64,000 bases of DNA from Christiangramia sabulilitoris. Lineage in GTDB: Bacteria > Bacteroidota > Bacteroidia > Flavobacteriales > Flavobacteriaceae. The translations under genes and the position numbers were made by a program. Positions 55,527 through 64,000 of the stretch are shown piece by piece. How positions within the stretch are numbered: position 1 is the first letter of the stretch; every line of letters starts with the position of its first letter. The notes below the pieces were generated by a model. The model was not told the DNA's origin. It saw nothing but the letters and a program-made list of their open reading frames with translations, and did no database searches. The DNA lies in NCBI RefSeq assembly GCF_007050985.1, contig NZ_VHSF01000003.1, positions 712,183 through 776,182 of the forward strand, written 5' to 3'.

Positions 55527-56528
55527 ATGAAAGAGACAAAAAAAATACTATTGAACAGCCGACCGAAAGGCAAACCTCAAACATCAGATTTTAAATTTGA
55601 AACAGAAAAGGTCGCAGAACCCAAAGATGGAGAAGTGCTACTGGAAACTAAATATGTCTCTGTAGATCCTTATTTACGAGGACGAATGAGTGATGCACCA
55701 TCTTATATTCCTCCTTTCGAAATTGGCAAACCTATCGCTTCGGCGATCATTGCTGAAGTGGTAGAATCCAAAACCGATAAATTTCAAAAAGGAGATCATG
55801 TGAACGGTCTTTTGTCCTGGAAGGAATTTCAGGTTGCTTCTGCAGATAATCTCATGAAAGTAGATAAGGATAAAGCACCCTTATCGGCTTACCTGGGCAT
55901 ATTGGGAATGACCGGGTTGACTGCATACCTGGGGCTTACAGAAATTGGAAAACCTAAGAAAGGTGAGACATTACTAGTATCTGGAGCCGCCGGAGCCGTT
56001 GGAAGCACGGTGGGACAGATTGGAAAAATATTAGGCCTGCGGGTAGTAGGAATTGCCGGTACCGATGAAAAGGTAAAAATGATCCAGGATGAGTTCGGGT
56101 TTGATGAAGGTATCAATTACAACACAACCGAAAATATGAAGGAAGCCATTAAAAAGGCCTGCCCTGACGGTGTAGATGTATATTTTGATAATGTAGGTGG
56201 AGATATTTCTGATGCCGTTCTTTTCAACATCAATAAATTTTCCAGAACCGTGGTTTGCGGGGCAATTTCAGTATATAATGAAACCTCTTTACCGCAAAGT
56301 GCCAGCGTTCAGCCATTTTTGATCAAGAAAAGTTCTTTGATGCAGGGCTTTGTGATCTCTGATTTTTCTGATAAACACCCCGAAGGTATCAAACAATTAA
56401 CCCAATGGTTAAAGGAAGATAAACTAACCTATACTGAAACCGTCCGGGAAGGATTTGAAAATATCCCGCAGGCATTTCTGGATCTTTTCGATGGAAAGAA
56501 CAAAGGAAAAATGGTCGTAAAAATTTAA
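55527..56528 (+). CDS. NADP-dependent oxidoreductase, zinc-independent MDR (CurA/leukotriene B4 dehydrogenase-like)
   Basis: A 333-residue medium-chain reductase without zinc-binding residues. Opens KKILLNSRPKGKPQTSDFKF as typical of the CurA/PTGR subgroup. Has YVSVDPYLRGRMSD near 50-62, the cofactor loop LVSGAAGAVGSTVGQIGKIL near 151-170, and DVYFDNVGGDISD near 216-228. Family members reduce the double bond of enones, including curcumin and short-chain alpha,beta-unsaturated aldehydes. The co-transcribed TetR suggests induction by an electrophilic compound (inference). Followed after 51 bases by a DJ-1/PfpI gene. Confidence 0.9.
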   Translation: MKETKKILLNSRPKGKPQTSDFKFETEKVAEPKDGEVLLETKYVSVDPYLRGRMSDAPSYIPPFEIGKPIASAIIAEVVESKTDKFQKGDHVNGLLSWKEFQVASADNLMKVDKDKAPLSAYLGILGMTGLTAYLGLTEIGKPKKGETLLVSGAAGAVGSTVGQIGKILGLRVVGIAGTDEKVKMIQDEFGFDEGINYNTTENMKEAIKKACPDGVDVYFDNVGGDISDAVLFNINKFSRTVVCGAISVYNETSLPQSASVQPFLIKKSSLMQGFVISDFSDKHPEGIKQLTQWLKEDKLTYTETVREGFENIPQAFLDLFDGKNKGKMVVKI

Positions 56529-56579
56529 TTATTGCGCATTTAAAAGGCGGTTCAGGCTTGCTGTTACTTATTTGAATTT

Positions 56580-57353
56580 ATGAAGTATTTGATGATACTG
56601 GCTTTGATCTTTGGCGGATATACTTCCGCAGCACAGTCAGAAAATGAAATTATTAATCTAAAAAAAGAAAAAACTATGAAAGTATTATTTGTATTAACGT
56701 CTCACGATAAACTGGGAGATACTGGAGAAAAAACCGGATTTTGGGTAGAAGAATTTGCGAATCCCTATTATACTCTTTTAGACAAAGGAGTGGATATTAC
56801 CGTTGCAACTCCAAAAGGTGGCAAAGCTCCTATAGATCCTAACAGTGATACAGAAGATAACCAAACCGAAGACACCAAACGTTTTCATAATGATGAGGCA
56901 GCGCAAAAGGTGATCAATAACACCGTGAAGCTGGATGATGTAAAAGCTGAAGATTTTGACGGGGTATTCTATCCGGGAGGCCATGGCCCGCTTTGGGATC
57001 TGGCTAACGATAAGACCTCAATTAATTTGATCGAAACCTTTAACCGCCAGGAAAAACCTATAGCTTTTGTTTGCCATGCTCCGGCAGCTCTAAAAGATGT
57101 CAAGGGTGCAAACGGTGAACCACTGGTAAAAGGAAAAAGAGTCACCGGCTTTACTAATAGTGAGGAAAAAGCGGTTGAACTTACAGATGTAGTGCCTTTC
57201 CTTGTGGAAGATATGCTGAAGAAAAACGGTGGTGATTACTCTAAAGTTGACGACTGGGGCGAATATGCTGTAGTTGATGGTAACTTGATCACCGGCCAGA
57301 ACCCGGCTTCATCGGGTGCGGTTGCAGATAAGCTATATGAAATGCTTAAATAG
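56580..57353 (+). CDS. Exported DJ-1/PfpI family protein (type 1 glutamine amidotransferase-like)
   Basis: A 257-residue protein with an N-terminal signal peptide (about residues 1-18, TSAAQ) and a DJ-1/PfpI fold. The elbow cysteine is in PIAFVCHAPAAL near residue 165, the nearby glutamate in GFWVEEFANPYY near 57, and GVFYPGGHGPLWDL near 130 is the glycine-rich loop. It resembles HchA/class I GATase-like proteins, often glyoxalase III or chaperone-like. An internal ATG at residue 33 (56676) would give a cytoplasmic form. Probably co-transcribed with the TetR unit, and a clear terminator follows. Confidence 0.85.
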   Translation: MKYLMILALIFGGYTSAAQSENEIINLKKEKTMKVLFVLTSHDKLGDTGEKTGFWVEEFANPYYTLLDKGVDITVATPKGGKAPIDPNSDTEDNQTEDTKRFHNDEAAQKVINNTVKLDDVKAEDFDGVFYPGGHGPLWDLANDKTSINLIETFNRQEKPIAFVCHAPAALKDVKGANGEPLVKGKRVTGFTNSEEKAVELTDVVPFLVEDMLKKNGGDYSKVDDWGEYAVVDGNLITGQNPASSGAVADKLYEMLK

Positions 57354-57370
57354 TTAACACCTGTTATTAT

Positions 57371-57399
57371 TGAAAGCCCGCTAAATTGCGGGCTTTTTT
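57371..57399 (+). terminator. Terminator after the DJ-1/PfpI gene
   Basis: AAAGCCCGC and GCGGGCTTT form a perfect 9-bp stem with a 6-base loop and a run of six T after it. It lies 20 bases after the stop at 57353 and ends the tetR-oxidoreductase-PfpI unit. Confidence 0.92.
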
Positions 57400-57540
57400 A
57401 TTGCTGCATTTTCTGGATTCATCTTTCTGATCAGTAAAACCTCAATTCAATCATGGTCTAATTCTAGCAGGTTTTCAGGTACATAATCGGGTAAAAATCT
57501 CTAATTTCGTGACCTGTAATTTTTCAGGAAATTCCCCAAC

Positions 57541-57969
57541 ATGAGCGAGAACAATTTAGAAGAAAAAAGTGCCGGAAGCATGAATAATGATCAAGGTAAA
57601 CCTGAGCTCCCCCGGTTATATTCTAAAACTCTTATCCTGGTTTTTTCCGGAGTATTTTCGATCCTGTTCGGCGCGGCCCTGCTTCTTAGCAATTTGAAAA
57701 GACAGGAAGAGAAAAAGGGAATGATGCAGGTAGCGATCTTCGTTCTTATCTATGTCATCGGGATAGTTTATACCCTACAAAGCATGAAGTCTGGTGCCAA
57801 TCTTACCTTACCTCTAAACCTGGTAGGGGCATTATTTTTAAATGAATATTTCTGGAACAGATATATAGGTTCAGAGACAGCTTATGAAAAAAAGAGCTGG
57901 GTAAAGCCCGCTCTCATCTCTTTAGCAATAAGCATCCCCGCTTTTCTGGCCTTATTATATCTTGGCTAA
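57541..57969 (+). CDS. Membrane protein, family not recognised
   Basis: A 142-residue protein with a charged N-terminal tail (about 1-27), then four hydrophobic segments (about 28-48, 60-78, 82-100 and 120-140). LYSKTLILVFSGVFSILFGA and GMMQVAIFVLIYVIGIVYTL are the clearest helices. A conserved-looking LNEYFWNRYIG segment lies between the last two. Function unknown. It stands alone after a terminator. Confidence 0.6.
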   Translation: MSENNLEEKSAGSMNNDQGKPELPRLYSKTLILVFSGVFSILFGAALLLSNLKRQEEKKGMMQVAIFVLIYVIGIVYTLQSMKSGANLTLPLNLVGALFLNEYFWNRYIGSETAYEKKSWVKPALISLAISIPAFLALLYLG

Positions 57970-58073
57970 AATTATTCTGAAATCGTGCCGGGATGATGCT
58001 GGATTGATACCGGGCAGATTGACAAATTGTGAATTCTTTGATACAGCTCTCCTCATTTTTTAGTTAATTTTAA

Positions 58074-59210
58074 TTGAATAATAAGTCCGAAATTATCCTG
58101 AAGGATCAAAGCGGACCCAGACATATGGAAATAATCTACTATATTCTCTCATCCATCTGGATCATAGCCGGTATCCTGCCTTTTATCTCCAACCAGCATT
58201 GGATATTCAGGGTCTGGGAATTTGGCCGCATACAGCTATTCATCCTACATAGTTTGACCTTAATTTTCGGTCTCATCCTGGTTGATGAAAAAGATAAGTT
58301 CTTCTGGCTGGTAAGCCTGCTGAACTTTACGCTATCGGTCTATCATGCAGTCGTACTTTTCCCATATACCACTTTATATAAAAAAAATCCATCGAATGAT
58401 GTTCCCAAACATTCAGATTCGGTAAGCATAATTTCAGTGAACGTTTACCAGTTCAACGAATCCTTTCAGGAGCTTATAGATCTGGTAAAAGAAGTTAAGC
58501 CAGATGTAATTTTAACCATGGAATCTAACCAGGCCTGGGATGACGGGATGAAGGTTCTGGAAAAAGATTACCCTAACTTCAAAAAGATCCCGTTGGAAAA
58601 TACCTACGGGATGCATTTTTACACCTCTCTTAAGGTAAGGGACCTTAAAGTGAATTATTTTGTGGCAGATGACCTTCCCAGTATAGAAGCCGAACTACTT
58701 ACTAAAGACGGCAACAGTTTCAGATTGTTTGGAGTACATCCACCACCTCCAAGTCCCACTGAAGAAGATAATAGCAAGGAACGGGACGGAGAATTGCTTT
58801 CCATCGCGAAAAGAGTTACCGAAGATGATGGCCCGGTTGTGGTGGTAGGAGATTTTAATAATGTAGCCTGGGCAAAGTCTTCCATCTTATTCAGAAAAAC
58901 TTCTGAATTAATAGATCCTAGAATTGGCCGTGGATTTGTTTCCACCTTTCATGCGAAATACCGTCTGCTTAGGTTCCCTATAGACCTGTTCTTTCATTCT
59001 ACAGATGTATTTATCGAGGAATTTAAAACCCTGAGAAACATCAACAGTGACCACCTGCCCCTGTACTGTAAGTTTTACATCAATAAAGTGGAAAGCGTGC
59101 AGGATGAAGAGGTAGAAGTACTGGAAGAAGAAGAACATGAAGAGGTTGAAGAAATGATCGAAGATGGCATAGAAGAAGAAAGCGATAGGCCTGTGGTTGC
59201 TAAAGAATAA
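58074..59210 (+). CDS. Membrane-anchored endonuclease/exonuclease/phosphatase family protein
   Basis: A 378-residue protein starting with TTG. Three or four hydrophobic segments lie in the first 105 residues, then an EEP domain (about 120-345). The EEP motifs are VNVYQFNESF, TMESNQAWDDGM, FGVHPPPPS, VVVGDFNNVAWAKS and NSDHLPL, with the acidic metal ligands in place. The C-terminal 40 residues are almost all Glu/Asp, an unusual tail. The substrate is unknown; the fold includes nucleases and phosphodiesterases. A terminator hairpin follows. Confidence 0.82.
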   Translation: MNNKSEIILKDQSGPRHMEIIYYILSSIWIIAGILPFISNQHWIFRVWEFGRIQLFILHSLTLIFGLILVDEKDKFFWLVSLLNFTLSVYHAVVLFPYTTLYKKNPSNDVPKHSDSVSIISVNVYQFNESFQELIDLVKEVKPDVILTMESNQAWDDGMKVLEKDYPNFKKIPLENTYGMHFYTSLKVRDLKVNYFVADDLPSIEAELLTKDGNSFRLFGVHPPPPSPTEEDNSKERDGELLSIAKRVTEDDGPVVVVGDFNNVAWAKSSILFRKTSELIDPRIGRGFVSTFHAKYRLLRFPIDLFFHSTDVFIEEFKTLRNINSDHLPLYCKFYINKVESVQDEEVEVLEEEEHEEVEEMIEDGIEEESDRPVVAKE

Positions 59211-59239
59211 AAATCCCGGCATAAATCTGCCGGGATTGG
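59210..59239 (+). terminator. Terminator hairpin after the EEP gene
   Basis: AATCCCGGCA and TGCCGGGATT form a perfect 10-bp stem with a 6-base loop, right after the stop at 59210. No long U-tract follows, but the stem lies between convergent genes and may serve both. Confidence 0.75.
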
Positions 59240-59263
59240 GTTACTGCACTATATTACTTGTTT

Positions 59264-59935
59264 TTATTGCTGATCATCCAGCTGAACAGAATCTGTATTA
59301 GCTCCAAGCTGCTCTAGAATGTTACTTACTTCTTTGGTCATTTCAGGAGGTCCGCAAACATAGAAACGAGCTTCCAGATCTCTTACATGATCCTTCAAAA
59401 ATTCTTTATTTAAATAACCTTTGGTATAATCTGTATCCTCCTGGTCTGTGATCACGTAAGTCGTATGATGATTCAGAATCTTGTCCAGTTCATCTTTCAG
59501 AATTATATCCTTATCTGTTTTATTAGCATAAATAAGATGGATATTGTCGCTTTTCCCCTGCTTATCAAGGTCCCTTAACATGGCGATGTAGGGAGTAATT
59601 CCCGCTCCACCAGCAATAATATAACCGGGCCCTTCATATTCTATTGCCCCCCAGGTATCCCTGATGATAAGCTCATCACCAACTTGTAACTTATCCAATT
59701 GCTCGGTAACTCCATCATGGTCTGGATAGATCTTGATGGTAAATTCGAGGAAATCATCTTCATTAAGACTGGTAAAGGTAAAAGGTCTTTTTTCATCTTT
59801 CCAGCCCTCTTTATTAATCGAAACTTCTGTAGCATGTCCCGGGGTAAAACTATAACCCTCGGGTTTCTCCACTTTAAATTGTTTCACATCATGCGTTACC
59901 TGCTCAATCTTCTGAATTCTGACCTTTTCTTCCAT
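59264..59935 (-). CDS. Flavodoxin/ferredoxin reductase-type oxidoreductase (FAD/NAD-binding)
   Basis: A 223-residue FNR-like reductase without a ferredoxin domain. The FAD motif RPFTFTS lies near residue 51, TWGAIEYEGPGYIIAGGAGITP near 93-114 includes the NAD phosphate-binding turn, and FYVCGPPEMTKEVSNIL near 190 is the conserved C-terminal motif. It probably moves electrons from NAD(P)H to a small acceptor; the partner is unknown. A nearly perfect 28-bp palindrome sits between its ATG and promoter. It is convergent with the EEP gene. Confidence 0.87.
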   Translation of the reverse strand: MEEKVRIQKIEQVTHDVKQFKVEKPEGYSFTPGHATEVSINKEGWKDEKRPFTFTSLNEDDFLEFTIKIYPDHDGVTEQLDKLQVGDELIIRDTWGAIEYEGPGYIIAGGAGITPYIAMLRDLDKQGKSDNIHLIYANKTDKDIILKDELDKILNHHTTYVITDQEDTDYTKGYLNKEFLKDHVRDLEARFYVCGPPEMTKEVSNILEQLGANTDSVQLDDQQ

Positions 59936-59943
59936 AATTTTTA

Positions 59944-59971
59944 TTTTGAAGTTAATTTATTTACTTCAAAA
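59944..59971. promoter_or_regulatory. 28-bp near-perfect palindrome upstream of the FNR-like reductase
   Basis: TTTTGAAGT and ACTTCAAAA are exact reverse complements around TAATTTATTT; the inner bases continue the symmetry with one mismatch. It ends eight bases before the ATG at 59935 (minus strand). Position fits an operator or a 5' untranslated hairpin that blocks translation. Confidence 0.6.
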
Positions 59972-60033
59972 AGTGAATTCCAGGGAAGCTAACCGGCTAA
60001 TTTTTAACCGTTTTTATAATAATTTAAGGAAGT

Positions 60034-61062
60034 TTAATAATTCACCAGCTCAGGCTGATTGATCTCCTGCATGATTTCAGAAAATATTCTGATAGATTTG
60101 AGCCGGTCTTCCTGGTGATAAATATGAGAAGCCACGATGACTTCATCCACGCCGGTTTTTTTCAAAAACTCTTCTGTCATCTCTTTTACACTGTTCTTAT
60201 CTCCCACGAAAGAATATTTCAGCATACGCTGTAAAGAAGGATTTTCTTTGATCTCTCTTAACTCGGGAGTCATGTCCACGGGTTTCTGTAGGTAATCGAG
60301 GTTTCCGGTCATCACTCCTAACATCATTTTCAGGGAACTGGTAGAAATACGTTCAGCTTCCTGGTGGCTATCGGCTGCAACAACATTAATCCCCGCGATG
60401 CTGTAAGGCTTCTGCAGGTATTCTGAAGGTTCAAATTCGCGGTAATAGATCTCCATTGCTTCAAATAATTGTGCCGGTGCAAAATGACTGGCAAATACAT
60501 AAGGCAGGCCTTTGGCGGCAGCTACATGTGCACTGTCTGTACTGGATCCCAGAACATACATAGGCACTTCAACCCCTTCGGCCACGGTTGCTCTAACTTT
60601 AGTATTGGTATTCTCATTTTTGAAGTAACGCTGAATCTCCTCGATCTCCTGCGGAAATTTAAAAACGGAATTCATGCGATCGCTTCTTATGGCATGTGCA
60701 GTCACCTGGTCTGTACCCGGTGCTCTTCCCAGCCCCATATCGATCCTGTGAGGATATAAGGAACCCAAAGTTCCAAACTGCTCGGCAACGATCAGCGGAG
60801 AATGATTTGGCAACATGATCCCGCCAGAACCAATTCTTATCTTATCGGTTTTCGATGCGATATGACTCATAAGAACGGTGGTTGCAGAACTGGCGATACT
60901 CACCATATTATGATGTTCGGCCAGCCAGAATCTTTTATAGCCAAGAGATTCAGCAAGCTGAGCTAATTCAACACTGTTTTCGAAAACTCTGGTATGGGGA
61001 ATATCCTGTCCCACTACGGCTAATTCAAGTATGGAATAATTTATAGATCTGTTTAGAGGCAT
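60034..61062 (-). CDS. LLM class flavin-dependent oxidoreductase (luciferase-like)
   Basis: A 342-residue luciferase-like monooxygenase. It starts PLNRSINYSILELAVVGQDI and has FWLAEHHNM near 50, SHIASKTDKIRIGSGGIMLP near 78 and YPHRIDMGLGRAPGTD near 115. VYVLGSS-type and FASHFAP segments follow in the second half of the barrel. The group is the alkanal monooxygenase-like branch (YhbW/MsnO8-like) that uses FMNH2. The frame runs 19 codons further upstream, but the ATG at 61062 fits the family. The FMN reductase it needs could be the FNR-like gene nearby (inference). Confidence 0.9.
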   Translation of the reverse strand: MPLNRSINYSILELAVVGQDIPHTRVFENSVELAQLAESLGYKRFWLAEHHNMVSIASSATTVLMSHIASKTDKIRIGSGGIMLPNHSPLIVAEQFGTLGSLYPHRIDMGLGRAPGTDQVTAHAIRSDRMNSVFKFPQEIEEIQRYFKNENTNTKVRATVAEGVEVPMYVLGSSTDSAHVAAAKGLPYVFASHFAPAQLFEAMEIYYREFEPSEYLQKPYSIAGINVVAADSHQEAERISTSSLKMMLGVMTGNLDYLQKPVDMTPELREIKENPSLQRMLKYSFVGDKNSVKEMTEEFLKKTGVDEVIVASHIYHQEDRLKSIRIFSEIMQEINQPELVNY

Positions 61063-61188
61063 ATTTTTTAATTTAAAATGCCGGCATTGCTGCGGGCAAG
61101 TCTTTGGTCTGATTTTCATCTAAACCTTACGCAAATTACGAAAGCCAGCTCCGGTAGAAGAGAATCTAACGCTAAATAAAACCAAATA

Positions 61189-61216
61189 AAAAACCCCTTG
61201 AGCTAAGGGGTTTAAA
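61189..61216 (-). terminator. Terminator after the PorP/SprF-like gene
   Basis: AAACCCCTT and AAGGGGTTT form a perfect 9-bp stem with loop GAGCT. On the minus strand it follows the stop at 61238 and runs into a T-rich stretch. Confidence 0.88.
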
Positions 61217-61237
61217 AATCTTTATGTATGCCTACAA

Positions 61238-62149
61238 TTAGAAAAACCTGGGGGACATATATTTACTAAGGGTATTAGCGATATCAAACTTCAGCACGAT
61301 CTCATGCGAGCCTGAATTGTAATTTCTCAAAGCAGTGGTATCTGCATCATAGGAGTAACCCACAAATATATTATCCAGGATCTGCAAACCGGCCAGTGCA
61401 CTAACAGCCGAATTCAGTCTATATGAAGCTCCTAAAGTGAACTTATCCATAAAAAGAAAGTTCGCAGAGAGATCCAGTTGCAAGGGTGCACCATCGGTTA
61501 GTTTTAGTAAATAGGCTGGTTTCATCTTGAGTTCATTGCTCAGGTTAAAAACATATCCACCCATAAAATAGGTATGGAACCTTTCCTTTGCCAGGAAAGT
61601 CTCTTCCCGCTCGTTTCTTTCATAATGATTGGTTTCCAGAAGCTGTGGAACAGATAAGCCTATGTAATAATTATCGCTGTAATAATAAGCCCCAACCCCT
61701 ACATTCGGAGTAAACCTGTTATCGATATTATTCTGAAAAATAACATCCTCATCTGAACCGGTTAGCTGACTAAAATCTACATTCAGAATATTAGCGCCGG
61801 CTTTTAGCCCGAAGGCCAGATGAGTTTTTTCAAAATCCAGAGTATAGGAAAAATCAACATTAAAGATAGTCTCGCTGCTGGGCCCTATCTTATCTGAAAT
61901 AATCGATCCTCCCAGGCCTACATTTTTCCCTATACGATTATTGATGCTTAAAGACAGTGTCTCGGGTGCTCCATCCAGTCCAACCCATTGCGAACGGTAA
62001 ACACCCGAGATCTTCAGAAAATCCTCAGACCCCACATAGGCAGGATTAAACAACGCGGTATTATACATGTATTGAGTGTACTGGGCATCCTGTTGAGCAT
62101 GCCCGGCACTAGCAATTAAAAATATGAATATGATAAAGTACTTTTTCAT
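61238..62149 (-). CDS. PorP/SprF family outer-membrane protein of type IX secretion
   Basis: A 303-residue beta-barrel with a signal peptide (residues 1-18, SAGHAQ). QQDAQYTQYMYNTALFNPAY is the diagnostic start of PorP/SprF proteins, and GSEDFLKISGVYRSQWVGLD follows. In SprF-type pairs the protein is needed to export or attach the neighbouring large adhesin through the type IX system. Here the partner gene lies seven bases upstream on the same strand and carries a CHU_C-type C-terminus, which supports a matched pair. It ends with the usual aromatic C-terminus (SPRFF). Confidence 0.93.
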   Translation of the reverse strand: MKKYFIIFIFLIASAGHAQQDAQYTQYMYNTALFNPAYVGSEDFLKISGVYRSQWVGLDGAPETLSLSINNRIGKNVGLGGSIISDKIGPSSETIFNVDFSYTLDFEKTHLAFGLKAGANILNVDFSQLTGSDEDVIFQNNIDNRFTPNVGVGAYYYSDNYYIGLSVPQLLETNHYERNEREETFLAKERFHTYFMGGYVFNLSNELKMKPAYLLKLTDGAPLQLDLSANFLFMDKFTLGASYRLNSAVSALAGLQILDNIFVGYSYDADTTALRNYNSGSHEIVLKFDIANTLSKYMSPRFF

Positions 62150-62155
62150 TCTGTA

Positions 62156-64000
62156 TTATCTGTTTAGATATAAATATCCTGATTTCGATTTCCAGTTCCC
62201 ATCCTTGTATTTAAGTACATAGAAATAGGTTCCGGTTGGAAGTTCTTCTCCCTGTCTTACCGTAAGTCTTCCTTCAGAAATTCCGCGGAATAATTTACTG
62301 TTATCCCCGTAGTCTTTAGCTTCGTATACAAGTACTCCCCAACGGTTATAGATCTCCAGCGTATTTTCCTCGAATACTTCCAGGCCTTTTACTTCGAAAT
62401 GATCATTAATGCCATCACCGTTTGGCGACAATTTTTGAATGATCTCGGGACCTGTTTTAAAACATTCTCTGAAGGCCTGGTTAGGATCGCAAGGATCAAG
62501 TGGATCACTGTAGCCTGTCGCAACCAGAGGTGTAGCAGGATTATCTTCTCCGCTGGTTTCTTCGCCATCTAACAGACCGTCGTTATCTGTATCTGGATCA
62601 TTAGGGTCTGTCCCTTCTAAAGACTCTTCATAGTTGGTTAAACCATCATTATCCGGATCACAATTGTCACCGGTCTGGAAAGGATCACATTCGTTCAAAG
62701 GATCACTAACCTCTGAAGGTATTGCGTCAGTATTCGCATCATCTATGAGCAGAACTTCTTCACCATCTGTAAGACCATCATCATCTGAATCTGCATCATA
62801 AGGATCTGTACCAAGAATTCCCTCCTCTTCATTAAGCAAACCGTCATTATCCCAGTCTGAATCTTCCAGAATTACCAATGTGATCTGAGAGGTCGTGGTT
62901 CCTCCTTTTTCATCTGTAGTTGTGATCTCCAAGGGATATTCCCCAGGTACCAGAATTGCTGGATCGCTTACATTGAAGCCACCTTCTGCATTCATCTGAA
63001 TTCCTGCCGGAAGACTTCCATTCACTATTTCAGCAGTGCTGATGTTTCCATCGGCATCACTTACTATAGCCATAATATCTCCTGCCTGGTAATCATCAAC
63101 TTCCTTAGCATCCAACACCTCGTATATAGCTTCGATATCTTCCGGCTCTGAATAATCCTTCACTCCATCACAATTTTCGTCGATATCGTTATCCGGAATT
63201 TCAGTAGCTCCAGGGTGGATCGTAGCATCGCTGTCATCACAATCGGTGTTATCGGCAGCGTAACCAGCAGGCTGCGTGTTGCTGGTAGTTGTGTTCGCTG
63301 GATCTCCATAAGTGTCCCCATCAGTATCTGCATACCAGGTCAACAGGTCGAATCCATCACAATCCTGGTCAATACCATCATCCGGAGTTTCGGTAGCTCC
63401 CGGGTGGATCGTAGCATCGCTGTCATAACAATCGGTATTATCGACAACGTAACCAGCAGGCTGAGTGTTGCTGGTAGTTGAAACCGCAGCATCTCCAAAT
63501 CCATCACTATCAGTATCTGCATACCAGGTCAACAGGTCGAATCCATCACAATCCTGGTCGATACCATCATCCGGAGTTTCTGTAGCTCCTGGATTGATCG
63601 TAGCATCGCTGTCATCACAATCGGTGTTATCGGCAACATAGCCAGCAGGCTGAGTATTGCTTGTTGTTGTGTTCGCTGGATCTCCATAAGTGTCCCCATC
63701 AGTATCTGCATACCAGGTCAACAGGTCGAATCCGTCACAATCCTGGTCGATTCCATCATCCGGAGTTTCTGTAGCTCCCGGGTGGATCGTAGAATCAGTG
63801 TCATCACAATCGGTATTATCGGCAACATAGCCAGCAGGCTGAGTATTGCTTGTTGTTGTGTTCGCTGGATCTCCATAAGTGTCCCCATCAGTATCTGCAT
63901 ACCAGGTCAACAGGTCGAATCCATCACAATCCTGGTCAATACCATCATCCGGAGTTTCTGTAGCTCCCGGGTGGATCGTAGCATCGCTGTCATCACAATC
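62156..64000 (-). CDS. Type IX secreted protein with MopE-type calcium-binding repeats and CHU_C sorting domain, 5' end beyond the window
   Basis: A partial secreted protein; the frame is open to the right edge. The N-terminal visible part is at least four near-identical repeats of 63 residues (spacing exactly 189 bases), each starting [14 protein letters not shown] and ending [14 protein letters not shown], with [16 protein letters not shown] between. These are MopE/putative metal-binding motif repeats with Ca2+-type Asp clusters. Next is a cadherin-like beta domain, then thrombospondin type 3-like DxDxDGL repeats (about 62530-62840), then [20 protein letters not shown] and [14 protein letters not shown], the CHU_C (type B) sorting domain. 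The PorP/SprF-like gene follows after seven bases. Confidence 0.93.
   Translation of the reverse strand, partial: DCDDSDATIHPGATETPDDGIDQDCDGFDLLTWYADTDGDTYGDPANTTTSNTQPAGYVADNTDCDDTDSTIHPGATETPDDGIDQDCDGFDLLTWYADTDGDTYGDPANTTTSNTQPAGYVADNTDCDDSDATINPGATETPDDGIDQDCDGFDLLTWYADTDSDGFGDAAVSTTSNTQPAGYVVDNTDCYDSDATIHPGATETPDDGIDQDCDGFDLLTWYADTDGDTYGDPANTTTSNTQPAGYAADNTDCDDSDATIHPGATEIPDNDIDENCDGVKDYSEPEDIEAIYEVLDAKEVDDYQAGDIMAIVSDADGNISTAEIVNGSLPAGIQMNAEGGFNVSDPAILVPGEYPLEITTTDEKGGTTTSQITLVILEDSDWDNDGLLNEEEGILGTDPYDADSDDDGLTDGEEVLLIDDANTDAIPSEVSDPLNECDPFQTGDNCDPDNDGLTNYEESLEGTDPNDPDTDNDGLLDGEETSGEDNPATPLVATGYSDPLDPCDPNQAFRECFKTGPEIIQKLSPNGDGINDHFEVKGLEVFEENTLEIYNRWGVLVYEAKDYGDNSKLFRGISEGRLTVRQGEELPTGTYFYVLKYKDGNWKSKSGYLYLNR
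63165..64000 (-). repeat. Tandem 189-bp coding repeats (MopE-type)
   Basis: Four full units plus part of a fifth at the right edge, at exact 189-base spacing. Two are nearly identical at the DNA level, so expansion or gene conversion is recent. One unit differs: [11 protein letters not shown] replaces [11 protein letters not shown], and DCYD replaces DCDD near 63425. The last unit degenerates into [17 protein letters not shown]. Confidence 0.92.

Overview
The window looks like a chromosomal stretch of a marine-type flavobacterium (Bacteroidota, Flavobacteriaceae; Gramella/Christiangramia/Salegentibacter-like). The evidence is a type IX secretion pair at the right edge (PorP/SprF-like protein plus a CHU_C-ending repeat protein), families largely confined to this group (Lacal_2735, DUF6090, DUF3667, an OlsF-type acyltransferase), Bacteroidota -7 boxes (TAnnTTTG) upstream of many genes, and few Shine-Dalgarno sequences. 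The genus is inference; I could not run a search.

Layout. 1-6.9 kb: a ligase-associated DNA repair set on the minus strand (exonuclease and ATP-dependent ligase overlapping by ATGA; DEXH helicase cut by the window edge), interrupted by a CotH-like secreted protein and a bestrophin-like membrane protein. 7-13.5 kb: TerB-like protein, fructose bisphosphatase, two tandem paralogous GNAT acetyltransferases, aspartate kinase, OlsF-like ornithine/glycine-lipid acyltransferase, NAD(P)-binding protein. 13.7-24.7 kb: a long minus-strand housekeeping run (VOC protein, hydroxyacid dehydrogenase, mgtE, rsmA, DUF4286, TPR protein, serS, HTTM protein, ribF, pth, rplY).

24.7-29.5 kb is unusual. Between rplY and prs lie a plus-strand Ppx/GppA gene and seven copies of a composite repeat (about 240-470 bp). 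Its modules each contain a perfect or near-perfect inverted repeat, so the array reads as a string of hairpins rather than as genes. Both outer edges carry the same short dispersed motif.

30.7-33.4 kb holds membrane/DUF proteins. 33.35-38.95 kb is an AT-rich accessory stretch of orphan plus-strand genes (cupredoxin-like lipoprotein, small lipoprotein, DUF6090, coiled-coil membrane protein, ParD/ParE) separated by two families of short structured repeats. One family (about 147 bp, imperfect terminal inverted repeats, internal CGTTAG) brackets the toxin-antitoxin pair in direct orientation, as in a gene-cassette array or MITE-driven island. No integrase or transposase is visible.

39-51 kb carries small metabolic and membrane genes: CPBP protease, GNAT, S12 hydrolase, a large Cys/Met-type PLP enzyme, an NHL-type propeller lipoprotein, an SGNH hydrolase, a SnoaL-like lipoprotein and an MFS transporter. 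51-61 kb is stress and redox: katG with an OxyR-like box, a transglutaminase-like protein, a TetR repressor with a perfect operator palindrome ahead of a quinone-type oxidoreductase, an exported DJ-1/PfpI protein, an EEP-family protein, a flavin reductase and an LLM oxidoreductase. 61.2-64 kb is the PorP/SprF-like gene and its probable secreted partner with MopE-type calcium-binding repeats, which runs off the window. I found no tRNA, rRNA, CRISPR array, transposase, integrase or phage structural gene.
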